A stretch of 64,000 nucleotides of DNA from Verrucomicrobiota bacterium (GTDB taxonomy: Bacteria; Verrucomicrobiota; Kiritimatiellia; CAIVKH01), in the NCBI GenBank assembly GCA_024233345.1, contig JACKPT010000001.1, positions 62,001-126,000 on the forward strand. Direction: 5' to 3'. Position 1 is the first letter of the stretch; every line of letters starts with the position of its first letter. Position numbers and translations under genes: made by a program. Below are positions 38,905 through 47,971 of this stretch, in pieces. The notes below the pieces were generated by a model that searched no databases, was not told where the DNA came from, and worked only from the letters and a program-made list of their open reading frames with translations.

Positions 38905-40218
38905 ATGATTGCCCCCTCCCAACAAAAGGTTGATGCCCTCGTGGTCGGCGGCGGAATTGCCGGCCTGCAGACTGCGCTCGATCTTGCCGACCAGGATTAC
39001 AAGGTCCTGGTGGTGGAAAAAGAGGCCAGTATCGGTGGTCGGATGATCGCCCTGTCCAAGGTCTTCCCGACCCTCGATTGCGCGAGCTGTATTACCACCC
39101 CCAAGATGTCCTCGGCCTCGCGCCACCCCAACATCACCATCATGACCGACACCGAAGTGCTGAAGGTCACGCAGGGGACGGAGGGAAAGCCATCACGGGT
39201 CAAGGTCCGGAAGAATCCCCGCTTTGTGGATCTCGACCTGTGCATCGGGTGCAGTCTGTGCGAGTATGCCTGTCCGGTGGAGCGTCCCGATCCGTTTGAG
39301 TGGGGACTGGGCGCGACCAAGGCGATCTCGGTACCGTTCACCAATGCGATTCCCCCCAAGGCCATCCTCGATCCCGAATGGTGCACTGCCTGTGGGGCCT
39401 GCGCCATGGTATGTCCGACCGATGCCATCGACTATGGCGAGCGGGCGCAGGAATTGGACATCGAGGCGGGCACCGTGGTCATGGCCACCGGGTTCGACCT
39501 GAATCCGGTTACGGTCAAAAAGGAATACCGGGCGAGTGAATCGGCGAACATTCTCAATCCTCTGGAACTCGAACGTCTGCTCGCGCCTCACGGTCCCTAT
39601 GGCCGGGTGCTGCGGCCTTCCGACGGAAAAATTCCCGACAACATCGCGTTTGTCCTTTGTGCCGGTTCGCGGGATAAAAGCATCGGGGTTCCGTACTGCT
39701 CGCGGGTGTGCTGCATGTACTCGATCAAGCAGGCGATGCTGTTGTCGGGCGCGGTCCCGATGGCGGAAATCACCCTCTACTACATGGATATCCGGGCCTT
39801 CGGGAAAGGGTACGAGCAATTTTACCAGAACGCCAAAGCGATGGGGATCACCTTTACCAAGGGCAAGGTGGCCCGGATCGACCCGGTGGATAACGACAAC
39901 TTGAAGCTTCGGGTCGAGTCGCTCGAAGATGGCCGGTTGCTGGAGAATGAACACGATCTGGTGATCCTTGCCCAGGGGATTGTCCCCCGTGCGGATGCCG
40001 ATGGGCTGGGCGTGGTTCTCGACCATGACGGATTTGTGAAGTGCGCGGATCCGGTCGCCCCCACCAAGACCGAAGGCGAGGGCATTTTCACTGCAGGGTG
40101 TGCCGCAGGACCTAAGGATATTGTCGATTCGATCGTGGAGGCGAGTGCCGCCGCCTCGGAAGCGGCCCAGCATTTGATCCGAACCGGAGTGGTGCCGGTT
40201 CAAGCCACGGAGGCATGA
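38905..40218 (+). CDS. HdrA-like flavoprotein, QmoA-type
   Basis: 437 residues: FAD-binding 'ALVVGGGIAGLQTALDLA' at residue 11, the HdrA motif 'CASCITTPKM' near 60, two [4Fe-4S] motifs ('CIGCSLCEYACP' near 113, 'CTACGACAMVCP' near 160) and 'CAGSRD ... YCSRVCCMYSIKQA' near 255. Domain order and length match QmoA (about 415 residues) better than methanogen HdrA. It should pass electrons between a partner redox enzyme and QmoB/QmoC. AAGGAG precedes the ATG at 38905. No aprAB or dsrAB occurs in the window, so the partner may be TusA/DsrE-bound sulfur. Confidence 0.88.
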   Translation: MIAPSQQKVDALVVGGGIAGLQTALDLADQDYKVLVVEKEASIGGRMIALSKVFPTLDCASCITTPKMSSASRHPNITIMTDTEVLKVTQGTEGKPSRVKVRKNPRFVDLDLCIGCSLCEYACPVERPDPFEWGLGATKAISVPFTNAIPPKAILDPEWCTACGACAMVCPTDAIDYGERAQELDIEAGTVVMATGFDLNPVTVKKEYRASESANILNPLELERLLAPHGPYGRVLRPSDGKIPDNIAFVLCAGSRDKSIGVPYCSRVCCMYSIKQAMLLSGAVPMAEITLYYMDIRAFGKGYEQFYQNAKAMGITFTKGKVARIDPVDNDNLKLRVESLEDGRLLENEHDLVILAQGIVPRADADGLGVVLDHDGFVKCADPVAPTKTEGEGIFTAGCAAGPKDIVDSIVEASAAASEAAQHLIRTGVVPVQATEA

Positions 40219-40224
40219 GTCACT

Positions 40225-42033
40225 ATGGAGCCTACACCCAATCCCCTGGAATCTCCCGACCAACCCAAAATCGGGGTTTATATCTGTCGATGCGGCGGCA
40301 ATATCAGCGACTATCTCGATACCGAAAAACTTGCCGACACCGTGCGCGGGATCCCCGGGGTCACCCTGTCCAAGGTCGATACCTTCATGTGCTCGGATCC
40401 CGGTCAGGACCGGATTGTCCAGGATGTGCAAGCCGGCCTGGTCAACCGTGTGGTGGTGGCATCCTGTTCACCGTTTCTGCACGAAGTGACCTTCAAGGCG
40501 GCGGTACGGCGGGGCGGTCTCAATCCCTATCTGTATACCCATGTGAACATTCGCGAGCAGGGGAGCTGGGCCCATGGCCACCAAGGCGATGCCGCGACCC
40601 AGCACGCCCTGCACATGATCGCGGGCGGGGTGGGAAAGGTTCGCCACCTTCAACCCCTCGACAAGATCCGTCTGCCCAGCCATCGCCGGGTGCTGGTCAT
40701 CGGCGGCGGGGTCGCGGGGATGAAGGCCGCGCTGGACACCGCCCGCCGGGGGCTTCCGGTCCTGCTGGTGGAAAAGGCTCCCCAGCTCGGTGGGCGATCA
40801 CTGGACCTGGGGCGGGTTTATCCCTCCGAACAGGAGGCGCGCGAGCTGGTCAAGCGGCTGGAGAAGGATGTCCGGGCGGAGGAAAAAATCACCGTTCTGA
40901 CCGGGAGTGAGGTCACGGCGATCGGGGGATTTATCGGGAACTTTGAGGCGACGATTTCCACCGGCTCCGAGCAACGGACCGATGCCATCGGCGCGGTGAT
41001 CATGGCCACGGGATTCACCCCGTACCAACCGCCGGAAGGGGAGTACGCCTTCGGGCATTCGCAGGTGGTCACCCTGCCGGAGTTTGTCAAGGCCCTCCGG
41101 GATATGCCCTCGGGCAAAACCCTGACCTGGAATGGCAAGCCGGTTCGCAGCGTGGGGTTGATGCACTGCGTGGGAAGCCGCCAGTGCGAAGGATGTTTTC
41201 AGCCCCAGCCCGATGGCCAGCTCAATGACTACTGTTCGCGGGTCTGTTGTACCTCCCTGTTGCGGAACGCGGTGGAGCTGCGGAGCCGGTTTCCCGAGAC
41301 GCAGATTTACGATTTTCACCAGGATATTCGAACCTATGGCCGGGGGCAGGAGGACTACTACACCTGCGCCAGCGATCAGGGGGTCACGTTCTTCCGCTGG
41401 AAAGGCGAGGAGCCACCGGTGGTGACCGCACGGGACAAGGGCGGGTTGGCAATTACCGTGAAGGATCAATTGACCTTTGGCGAGGAGATCGAGGTCCCGG
41501 TCGATCTGCTGGTTCTGGGCGTGGGGATGATGCCGGGGCCGATTGCCGATCTGGTCGATCAGTTGAAACTACCGGTGGGGGCGGATCGCTTTCTGCAGGA
41601 AGTTCACCCGAAGTTGCGGCCGGTGGAAGTCGCGGTGGCGGGTGTGCTGTTGGCGGGGACCGCCCAGGGGCCGATGAGTATTGAGGAATCGCTGGAAGGT
41701 GCGTCCGCTGCGGCCGCCAAGGCCTCCATCCTGCTCGCCCATGACTACACCGATCTCGAGCCGTTTGTCGCCCTGGTCACCCCGGATCTGTGCGTTGGTT
41801 GCAATGCCTGCGTGGAGGAATGTCAGTATGCCGGGGCGGTGACCATGGAGGCTGGCCCCGAAGGCAAGTCGGTGGCAACGGTGAATCCCGGCCTATGCAA
41901 GGGCTGCGGCGCCTGTGTCGCGGTGTGTCCGACCCGGGCGATCGATGTGCAGGGATGGACCCTCGACCAGTTTGACGCGATGATTGACGGCATGACCGAT
42001 GAGGCACTCCGGGTGCCCGCTACCCAAGGATGA
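40225..42033 (+). CDS. HdrA-like flavoprotein, QmoB-type lacking the MvhD domain
   Basis: 602 residues with a full HdrA core: N-terminal 'GVYICRCGGNISDYLD' (residue 17), 'ASCSPFLHEVTF' near 80, FAD site 'VLVIGGGVAGMKAALDTA' near 157, 'CVGSRQCEGC ... YCSRVCC' near 315, and C-terminal 2[4Fe-4S] 'CVGCNACVEECQ' near 525 and 'CKGCGACVAVCP' near 555. QmoB of Desulfovibrio carries a C-terminal MvhD domain; here that domain is encoded separately at 38414. Starts six bases after qmoA-like. The next gene overlaps its stop. Confidence 0.88.
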   Translation: MEPTPNPLESPDQPKIGVYICRCGGNISDYLDTEKLADTVRGIPGVTLSKVDTFMCSDPGQDRIVQDVQAGLVNRVVVASCSPFLHEVTFKAAVRRGGLNPYLYTHVNIREQGSWAHGHQGDAATQHALHMIAGGVGKVRHLQPLDKIRLPSHRRVLVIGGGVAGMKAALDTARRGLPVLLVEKAPQLGGRSLDLGRVYPSEQEARELVKRLEKDVRAEEKITVLTGSEVTAIGGFIGNFEATISTGSEQRTDAIGAVIMATGFTPYQPPEGEYAFGHSQVVTLPEFVKALRDMPSGKTLTWNGKPVRSVGLMHCVGSRQCEGCFQPQPDGQLNDYCSRVCCTSLLRNAVELRSRFPETQIYDFHQDIRTYGRGQEDYYTCASDQGVTFFRWKGEEPPVVTARDKGGLAITVKDQLTFGEEIEVPVDLLVLGVGMMPGPIADLVDQLKLPVGADRFLQEVHPKLRPVEVAVAGVLLAGTAQGPMSIEESLEGASAAAAKASILLAHDYTDLEPFVALVTPDLCVGCNACVEECQYAGAVTMEAGPEGKSVATVNPGLCKGCGACVAVCPTRAIDVQGWTLDQFDAMIDGMTDEALRVPATQG

Positions 42034-42374
42034 CTCCGATGACGGCAGAACCCCAGACCACGGAACCCAAAAAGACCGCCCGAAAAAAACTGACCGACGA
42101 GCAGAAGGCCGCGCTCAAAGAGCTGAAGGCCTGGCGCGGGGATGCGCAAGCTACCCGCCTCAAGGAGGTGCAGGTTGAAGGTCGCAAGATCAAAAAGGCG
42201 GTCCGCGAAGCGATGACTCAGGGCCCCGCCACCATACCTGAATTGGCCTCGGCCACCGGCTTGCCCTCCCGGTCGGTGCTCTGGCATGTCACCGCCATGA
42301 AAAAGTATGGCGAAGTGCGGGAGAGCGAAGTGGATGGTGATTACCCGCGTTACGAATGGATACCGAAAGCCTGA
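42030..42374 (+). CDS. Winged-helix-like protein embedded in the Qmo-like operon
   Basis: 114 residues. A Lys-rich N-terminal helix is followed by a helix-turn-helix ('GPATIPELASATGLPSRSVLWHVTAMKKYGEV'). It resembles DNA-binding winged helices but lacks obvious dimerisation or ligand domains. The ATG at 42030 overlaps the upstream stop as ATGA; an ATG at 42039 has a better-placed AGGA site. Function is unknown: either a regulator or, given its position between Qmo B and C genes, a small structural partner. Confidence 0.7.
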   Translation: MTPMTAEPQTTEPKKTARKKLTDEQKAALKELKAWRGDAQATRLKEVQVEGRKIKKAVREAMTQGPATIPELASATGLPSRSVLWHVTAMKKYGEVRESEVDGDYPRYEWIPKA

Positions 42375-42387
42375 AGGGATTGACGAG

Positions 42388-43548
42388 ATGGCCACTGCAC
42401 TTCAACCGGAACTGAAACAGGACCTCGTACGCTACGGCGCGAGGGGTGTGGATTTATGCTTCAACTGCGGGAACTGCACTGCGGTTTGCCCCCTGTCGCT
42501 GGACGGTACCAGCTTCCCCCGCAAACTGGTCCGGTATGCCCAACTTGGGCTGGGCGAAAAACTGGCCACCGCCCCCGAACCCTGGCTCTGCTACTATTGT
42601 GGTGAATGTTCGGCCACCTGTCCGCGCGAAGCGACTCCCGGGGAAACCATGGCGGCTTTGCGACGGTATGCCATCGCCCAGTATGATCCCAGCGGCATCG
42701 CAAGCCTCCTGTACCGGTTCCCCTGGTTTCTGGTTGCCTTCACCCTGCTGCTGGGGGTGGTGCTCGGCTTCTTCCACCTGTCGATCCAGGTCGCCAAGCA
42801 TACCGTGGATGGCGTGACCTTCCCCGCCCACTGGGCGGCGTTCAACTGGATTCCCTACGAAACCATTCACATGCTCGGGGTGTTTGTCGGAGCCTTGATG
42901 GGCATTCTGGTGCTCTCCGGATTTGCCAATGCCGCCCGCTTGATGCTGAAGCCCCACGGGGGCATCCGGTCTCTCGGCAAACACAAAGCCGGCGACTTTG
43001 GTCAGGCCTTCCGACGGCTGGGGCGCGAATTGGTCACCATGAGGCGTCAGGCCGAATGCTCGGATGAAGGGGAGGGGGCCGAACCCTGGTATCTGCGGGC
43101 CCGGTTTGCCCATGGCACCATCATGGGCGGGTTTATGCTCCTGCTGGCCGCAACCTCGCTGGACTTCTTTTTTGTGTTCCTGCTGAAAATGGAATTCTAC
43201 GGCATTGCCCGGCCCCTGGGAATCATCGGGGGGATCATCATGCTCTATGGCCTGCTGGTCTACACCTGGAAACGGATGCGCAAGGCCACCCCGAATACCA
43301 CCGTGACCACCCCCGCCGATGTGTGGATCCTGTTTTTTCTGATCGTTCTGGATATCACCGGGTTTGCCCTGTTGCTGATTACCATGAACCAGTGGCAGGG
43401 CGTGGCCAGCGATGTCATTCTGCTTGTCCATTCGGTGATGGCGATGGAGCTGGTGCTGCTGTTCAGTATGACCAAAATTGCCCATGCCCTGTACCGTCCC
43501 ATGGCCCTGTATTTTCACTTCCTCAAGAATCCTGAGACGACGGCTTAA
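42388..43548 (+). CDS. QmoC-like membrane subunit (HdrC + HdrE/NarI-type)
   Basis: 386 residues. The soluble N-terminus has two [4Fe-4S] motifs ('CFNCGNCTAVCP' near residue 25, 'CYYCGECSATCP' near 66) as in HdrC. The rest has about six transmembrane helices with conserved histidines ('ETIHML', 'ARFAHGTI', 'LLVHSVM', 'KIAHALYRP'), as expected for haem b ligands. This fused arrangement defines QmoC, which exchanges electrons with the menaquinone pool. It completes a Qmo-like A-B-C set and is followed 12 bases later by DsrE-family genes. Confidence 0.9.
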   Translation: MATALQPELKQDLVRYGARGVDLCFNCGNCTAVCPLSLDGTSFPRKLVRYAQLGLGEKLATAPEPWLCYYCGECSATCPREATPGETMAALRRYAIAQYDPSGIASLLYRFPWFLVAFTLLLGVVLGFFHLSIQVAKHTVDGVTFPAHWAAFNWIPYETIHMLGVFVGALMGILVLSGFANAARLMLKPHGGIRSLGKHKAGDFGQAFRRLGRELVTMRRQAECSDEGEGAEPWYLRARFAHGTIMGGFMLLLAATSLDFFFVFLLKMEFYGIARPLGIIGGIIMLYGLLVYTWKRMRKATPNTTVTTPADVWILFFLIVLDITGFALLLITMNQWQGVASDVILLVHSVMAMELVLLFSMTKIAHALYRPMALYFHFLKNPETTA

Positions 43549-43560
43549 CGGAGTGCCCAC

Positions 43561-43947
43561 ATGACCGATTCTTCCCCTTCAACGCCTTCCGAGCATCTGG
43601 TGTATGTCGTGAACAAGGCCGGCGAAAATCCGGAGTTGGCCCTGCTTCCGTTCATGCATGCGGTGGGGGCCCTTGCCATGGATATCCAATCTACCGTGGT
43701 CCTGATGGCCAACGGGGTCTGGTTGGCCAAGAAGGACTACGGCCGCCATATCCAATTCCCCGACAAGCCGCCCCTCGACGAATTGATCACCCATTTTCTG
43801 GAGTTGGGGGGCCGGCTTCTGGTCTGCACCCCCTGTGCGAAGGCCCGCAAACTGGAGCAGGAGGATCTGTTCGACGGTGTGGAATTTCTCGCCGCCGCCC
43901 GGTTCGCCGAGGTCGCCTTGTCCGCCAACCAAGTCATCAGTTATTAG
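43561..43947 (+). CDS. DsrE-family sulfurtransferase-like protein
   Basis: 128 residues with the DsrE fold: 'HLVYVVNKAGENPELALLPFMHAVGALAMDIQSTVVLMANGVWL', then 'LGGRLLVCTPCAKARKL'. The Cys pair in 'VCTPC' occupies the usual persulfide loop. DsrE proteins accept sulfur from TusA and hand it to Dsr or Hdr systems. Operon position after qmoC-like and before a DsrE2 gene supports sulfur trafficking in this island. Confidence 0.87.
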   Translation: MTDSSPSTPSEHLVYVVNKAGENPELALLPFMHAVGALAMDIQSTVVLMANGVWLAKKDYGRHIQFPDKPPLDELITHFLELGGRLLVCTPCAKARKLEQEDLFDGVEFLAAARFAEVALSANQVISY

Positions 43948-43985
43948 AAGCATTCAGCCGGGAACCATTCCCAGAGGAGACTACC

Positions 43986-44495
43986 ATGAGCGAAGAAACC
44001 ACCACCCCTGAACCGGAAAACCTGACCATCCTGATGCTGTCCGGCGATCTCGACAAGGCGCTGGGCGCCTTCATTATCGCCAATGGCGCGGCCGCGATGG
44101 ATACCAAGGTCACCATGTTCTTTACCTTCTGGGGGATGAATGTCATCCGCAAGGAAAACCCGCCCAAGGTGAAAAAGGACTTCATGTCCAAAATGTTCGG
44201 TTGGATGATGCCGTGCGGCCCCGGCAAACTCGGTCTGTCCAAGATGAATATGGGCGGTATGGGCACCAGTATGATGAAGGGCGTGATGAAAAAGAAGAAT
44301 GTCATGAACCTTCCCCAGTTGATCGCGCTCGCCCAGGCGGAGCCCAACATCGAAATGATTGCCTGTGAAATGTCCATGGATGTGATGGGGATCAAGAAGG
44401 AAGAGCTCATCGACGGCATCGAGCTTGCCGGGGTGGGGTCCTTTGTCGGTTCAGTGACCGCGCCCAATTCCAAGGGCACCATTTCGTTTACATGA
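43986..44495 (+). CDS. DsrE2-type DsrE/DsrF/DrsH-like protein
   Basis: 169 residues. 'LTILMLSGDLDKALGAFIIANGAAAMDTKVTMFFTFWGMNVIRK' near residue 13 and a Met/Lys/Gly-rich central insert ('MMPCGPGKLGLSKMNMGGMG') identify the DsrE2 branch, often annotated 'DsrE/DsrF/DrsH-like family' or peroxiredoxin family. Two Cys lie in the insert and in 'IEMIACEMSMDVMGI'. An AGAGGAG site precedes the ATG. Its stop overlaps the VKOR-DsbA start as ATGA. DsrE2 proteins are membrane-associated sulfur carriers in sulfur oxidisers. Confidence 0.87.
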   Translation: MSEETTTPEPENLTILMLSGDLDKALGAFIIANGAAAMDTKVTMFFTFWGMNVIRKENPPKVKKDFMSKMFGWMMPCGPGKLGLSKMNMGGMGTSMMKGVMKKKNVMNLPQLIALAQAEPNIEMIACEMSMDVMGIKKEELIDGIELAGVGSFVGSVTAPNSKGTISFT

Positions 44496-45721
44496 TGCAG
44501 TCCAGCCATGCGGAGACACCGGAGCCTTCCCGCCGGTTGAGGCGTTGGTTACTGGCCTTCTCGTTGGTGGCGTTTGCCCTTTCCGTGTTTCTGCTGTGGA
44601 AGGAAACCCTGGGCGGATCGTTGCCGGGGTGTGATGGGGTGGTCTCGTGCAATGTGGTGCTGGCCAGCCGGTGGAGCCGCTGGGCCGGTTTGCCGATCGC
44701 ATCGTTGGGCACGGGCTGCTACTGTGTGTTGAGTCTGCTGTTGGTGGGCTGGGAGCGGTCTCGCTCTTTGATCACCCGGCATCACCTGTGGAGATTGATG
44801 ATCATGCAAAGTATTACCGGAATCGGATTTGTAAGCTGGCTGACCTTTTTGCAGGCGTTTGTGGTTCGCCATTTCTGTCTGTATTGCATGACCGCGCATT
44901 TCGCCGGGCTGATCGCCTTTGTGCTGGTGTTTGCCGGAGCCCGGCGGGCGGCCGGTTGTCATCCCTTTGCCTGGCGGCAGACCCTTCCCGCGCTTCTGGT
45001 GTTGGGATTGTTGGTTGGGGTGCATGTTTCGGCAGCGGTGGAGCCGGCCCATGTCGAGGCGGATTCGGTTGATTCCCTCACCCTGGCCAAGGGCGCGGTT
45101 TCCAGCAGCCCGGGCATCCGGATTGGCAAGCCGGTAACGAGCCGGACCGTGACGCTGCTGGATGGCAATCTAACGTTTGATCTCTCCAAGGTTCCGGTGG
45201 TGGGCGATCCCACTGCGGATCTGGTTGCCCTGGACCTGTTCGATTATCAGTGCCCGTCCTGCCGCACCCTTCACAAGCGAATGCATGAGTATGCAGCGGA
45301 GCGGAGTCTGAATCTTGCCCTGATCGTGCTCCCGGTTCCCATGGAGGCGGCATGTAATCCCAACCTGAAGCATACCTTGCCGATGTTTGAGGAGTCCTGC
45401 GACTACGCCCGCTATGCGATGGCGGTCCGTGTGGCCGATGCCCGTCAATTTCCGGGCTACCACGCCTGGCTCCTCGAGGGTTCGAAGCCGCCCGCGCTCG
45501 AAGAGGCCCGCACCCGGGCGGAGCAACTGGTGGGGGCCGAGGCGTTTGCCGCCGCCCTTGAGGATCAGCAGGTGGAACAATGGATTCAGGACGGGCTGGC
45601 GATCCATCAATTTGTCGGCGGAAAAACCATTCCCAAGCTGATTACCCGGTCGGTCGTGGTTCGTTACAGCGGGGGCTCCAGTGCCAAGTTGTTCCGGACC
45701 CTCGATGAGGCGTTTGAATAG
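44492..45721 (+). CDS. VKOR-DsbA fusion, disulfide bond-forming oxidoreductase
   Basis: 409 residues. The N-terminal VKOR domain (about 18-180, four to five transmembrane helices) has the loop pair Cys47/Cys53 and the active CLYC at 129-132. A periplasmic thioredoxin-like domain (about 215-405) carries CPSC at 254-257 in 'DYQCPSCRTLHKRM'. It should oxidise exported thiols and pass electrons to quinone. Its ATGA overlap with DsrE2 suggests that disulfide or sulfur chemistry in the envelope is linked to the cytoplasmic sulfur relay. Confidence 0.93.
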   Translation: MMQSSHAETPEPSRRLRRWLLAFSLVAFALSVFLLWKETLGGSLPGCDGVVSCNVVLASRWSRWAGLPIASLGTGCYCVLSLLLVGWERSRSLITRHHLWRLMIMQSITGIGFVSWLTFLQAFVVRHFCLYCMTAHFAGLIAFVLVFAGARRAAGCHPFAWRQTLPALLVLGLLVGVHVSAAVEPAHVEADSVDSLTLAKGAVSSSPGIRIGKPVTSRTVTLLDGNLTFDLSKVPVVGDPTADLVALDLFDYQCPSCRTLHKRMHEYAAERSLNLALIVLPVPMEAACNPNLKHTLPMFEESCDYARYAMAVRVADARQFPGYHAWLLEGSKPPALEEARTRAEQLVGAEAFAAALEDQQVEQWIQDGLAIHQFVGGKTIPKLITRSVVVRYSGGSSAKLFRTLDEAFE

Positions 45722-45927
45722 CCGCCGCCGCAACCCACCCTCAGTCATCCATACGGATTTCCCCGATATCTGAATCAGGGATGATCTCCCGGGTTTACGC
45801 TTGTTGGTCGGATTAGAAAAAGATTAGCTCCTTATTCATGACGATCCAAGGTTCAAGACCCGGCAGGGCAACCGCCCGATCGAAAACTCAACGCTCCGGA
45901 ATACTCCGGTTAACAAAGGAGACAACC

Positions 45928-47157
45928 ATGCAAAAACGGAAACTGGCAGCGATCGCATTCGCAGGCCTTCTCGCCTCTCAATCCTGGGCGACGAATGGTG
46001 ATAATCTGATTGGTATTGGTCCGGTGGACCGTGCGCTCGGCGGAACCGGAATCGCGGCTCCCCAGGACAGCCTGACGGCAATCTTCGGCAATCCCGCCGG
46101 CATGAGTTTCTGCCCCTGCGGCGAGGGATCGGAAGCTATCTTTGCCGGTTCGATCTTTGCCCCCACCGTCAATGCCCGCATCGGCACGCCGATGGGTACC
46201 TACAGCGGGGAAAGCCAGCACGACCCCTTCCTGATTCCTGCCATGGGTGTCACCATGCCGGTGAATGAATCCATGCGTTTCGGCGTTGGTGCCTACGGGA
46301 TCTCCGGTCTCGGCGTCGACTACCGCAATATGGGCTGGGACCTCGATGGTAATCCTGCCAATGGGTTTGAAGGCGACCTCTATTCACGCCTCGAAGTCAT
46401 GAAGTTTGCCCCCATGCTTGCCTATAAAGTCAATGACACCCTCTCCGTGGGCGGTTCACTTCAGGCCAGCTACAACAACCTCGACCTCGGTTCGGGCGGA
46501 AGTCATACCTATGCCTACGGTGTCCAGCTCGGTATCCTGTATGTCGCCGGGTCCTTCCATTTCGGTGCCAGCTATACCTCGCCGGAAAAGGCGGACTTTG
46601 AGAATGTCTTCAATTTCGACTCCTTCACCGGAGATACCCAATTGGATGATCTCACCCTGGAAGCGCCCGCGACCTATGCCGCCGGGGTGGCTTACACGAT
46701 TAATGAAGCCCTGATGGTCGAAGTCGATGCCAAGTTCCTGAACTGGGCGGATGCCGAGGGCTACAAGGATTTTGATTGGGATGACCAGTGGGTGATCGGC
46801 CTCGGTATCCAGTACAAGGCCTCCGAGAAATGGGTGCTGCGCGCCGGTTACAACTACGCGGAAAACCCGGTCAAGGAGCATGACGGCTTCGATCCCATGG
46901 GCGTCTCGAGCATTCAGGGAACCGCGGTGCCGACCCTTGGCTATGAGCTGTTCCGGGTGGTGGGTTTCCCGGCCGTGGTCGAATCCCATCTGACCCTCGG
47001 CGCAGGCTACCAGGTCACCGAGGATTTCTCCATCAGCCTCGCCTATGTTCACGCCTTTGAGAACACCATCAGCCAGAGCTCGGCTGGTGATATCTTCAAA
47101 CTCGAGTCCGACCTGTCCGAGGATATTTATACCCTGGGGATGGCCTGGGCTTTCTGA
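45928..47157 (+). CDS. FadL/TodX-family outer-membrane transport protein
   Basis: 409 residues. Signal peptide (1-20), then 'TNGDNLIGIGPVDRALGGTGIAAPQDSLTAIFGNPAGMSF', the FadL hatch motif. The rest is amphipathic beta-strands with a C-terminal Phe recognised by the Bam complex. FadL porins take up hydrophobic molecules such as fatty acids. The ATG at 45928 follows AAAGGAG. A roughly 200-base gap and a small hairpin precede it, so it probably has its own promoter. A terminator lies at 47187. Confidence 0.92.
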   Translation: MQKRKLAAIAFAGLLASQSWATNGDNLIGIGPVDRALGGTGIAAPQDSLTAIFGNPAGMSFCPCGEGSEAIFAGSIFAPTVNARIGTPMGTYSGESQHDPFLIPAMGVTMPVNESMRFGVGAYGISGLGVDYRNMGWDLDGNPANGFEGDLYSRLEVMKFAPMLAYKVNDTLSVGGSLQASYNNLDLGSGGSHTYAYGVQLGILYVAGSFHFGASYTSPEKADFENVFNFDSFTGDTQLDDLTLEAPATYAAGVAYTINEALMVEVDAKFLNWADAEGYKDFDWDDQWVIGLGIQYKASEKWVLRAGYNYAENPVKEHDGFDPMGVSSIQGTAVPTLGYELFRVVGFPAVVESHLTLGAGYQVTEDFSISLAYVHAFENTISQSSAGDIFKLESDLSEDIYTLGMAWAF

Positions 47158-47186
47158 TCGAACACGAACGAGTGTTCTCTTCGATG

Positions 47187-47224
47187 AGGGCATGTCCGCG
47201 CGTTGGCGCAGGCATGCCCTTTTC
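47187..47224 (+). terminator. Terminator after the FadL-family gene
   Basis: GGGCATG and CATGCCC arms with an inner GCGC / GCGC pairing and a TTTT tail, 30 bases after the stop codon. Confidence 0.75.
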
Positions 47225-47270
47225 GTTATCAGGGAAAGTCGTAGGATAAAATCCACCGCTCCGATGGCAG

Positions 47271-47306
47271 TATGGTCGTGCCATACCCCCGTTTCCGCTC
47301 TATACT
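47271..47306 (+). promoter_or_regulatory. Candidate promoter and operator of the four-helix protein gene
   Basis: TATACT at 47301-47306 is a good -10 hexamer. Upstream, TATGG-TCGTG-CCATA (47271-47285) is a palindrome overlapping the expected -35 region, where no good -35 hexamer is seen. This suggests an activator- or repressor-controlled promoter. Confidence 0.35.
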
Positions 47307-47341
47307 ACAGATAGAGAGACAACTCAGCGCGGAGGTGTATC

Positions 47342-47797
47342 ATGACTGTTCATACCGCAGAAGATATCCTGGCCGAGGCCCGGTATTTCCACCATCACCT
47401 GAAGGTGTTCTATCAGGCCCTCGAACACAAAGTGGAGCGGCCCAAGGTCCGGTTGATTCTGGAGTACCTCTGCCGCCATGAGGAACGAATGGAGAATATG
47501 CTTGCCGAATATCGTGACGATATCACCGCCAAGATTTCCCACACCTGGTTCAAGCATATGCCCGGCGATTCCATCGATGCGGTGATCGCCAGCGTGGATG
47601 CCCGCCCGGACATGACGCTGGACGAGTTGCTGATCATGGCAATGAAATTTGAGGATTGCTTCATCAACCTGTACCGGCATGTTGCCGACCAGGCGGTTTC
47701 AGTCGAGGTCAAGGAGGTCTTCGAGACCCTCGAAAAAGAAAGCATCAAGGACCGTACCAACCTCGCCCGCAACCTCGTGAACATGCAGGATCTGTAA
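47342..47797 (+). CDS. Ferritin-like four-helix protein
   Basis: 151 residues, predicted all-helical. Glu and His residues recur in helices ('YFHHHLKVFYQALEHKV', 'LCRHEERMENMLAEY', 'LLIMAMKFEDCFINLYRHVAD') like the ferritin/rubrerythrin superfamily, which uses ExxH pairs for diiron centres. No rubredoxin tail. Similar short proteins have been called hemerythrin- or rubrerythrin-like; iron or oxygen/NO handling is possible. GGAGG precedes the ATG. Stands alone between the porin and the hcp region. Confidence 0.65.
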   Translation: MTVHTAEDILAEARYFHHHLKVFYQALEHKVERPKVRLILEYLCRHEERMENMLAEYRDDITAKISHTWFKHMPGDSIDAVIASVDARPDMTLDELLIMAMKFEDCFINLYRHVADQAVSVEVKEVFETLEKESIKDRTNLARNLVNMQDL

Positions 47798-47971
47798 GCT
47801 AGGAATCCCTCGCTGGATCTTCACGGCCGGGCCGTTGCAGGTTCCGTTTGCGCTCGCCTCCATTCACCGGCAGGGATCGCGCGTCAATCGAATGACCTCT
47901 CTGCTCAGTCCCGGAAATTAGAGCACGTTGGCCGATGAAGTGCTTCGGAAAGAGGGCGACCGCCATCGACC

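Noticed and set aside
38905..42033. Reading the two HdrA-like genes as a methanogen-type heterodisulfide reductase
   Set aside because: No HdrB with CCG domains, and the membrane HdrC/E fusion follows the QmoC plan, so a Qmo-like complex is a better fit.
45722..45927. Possible riboswitch before the FadL-family gene
   Set aside because: Only a small CCGGA/TCCGG hairpin near the ribosome site is seen; no known aptamer core could be matched.
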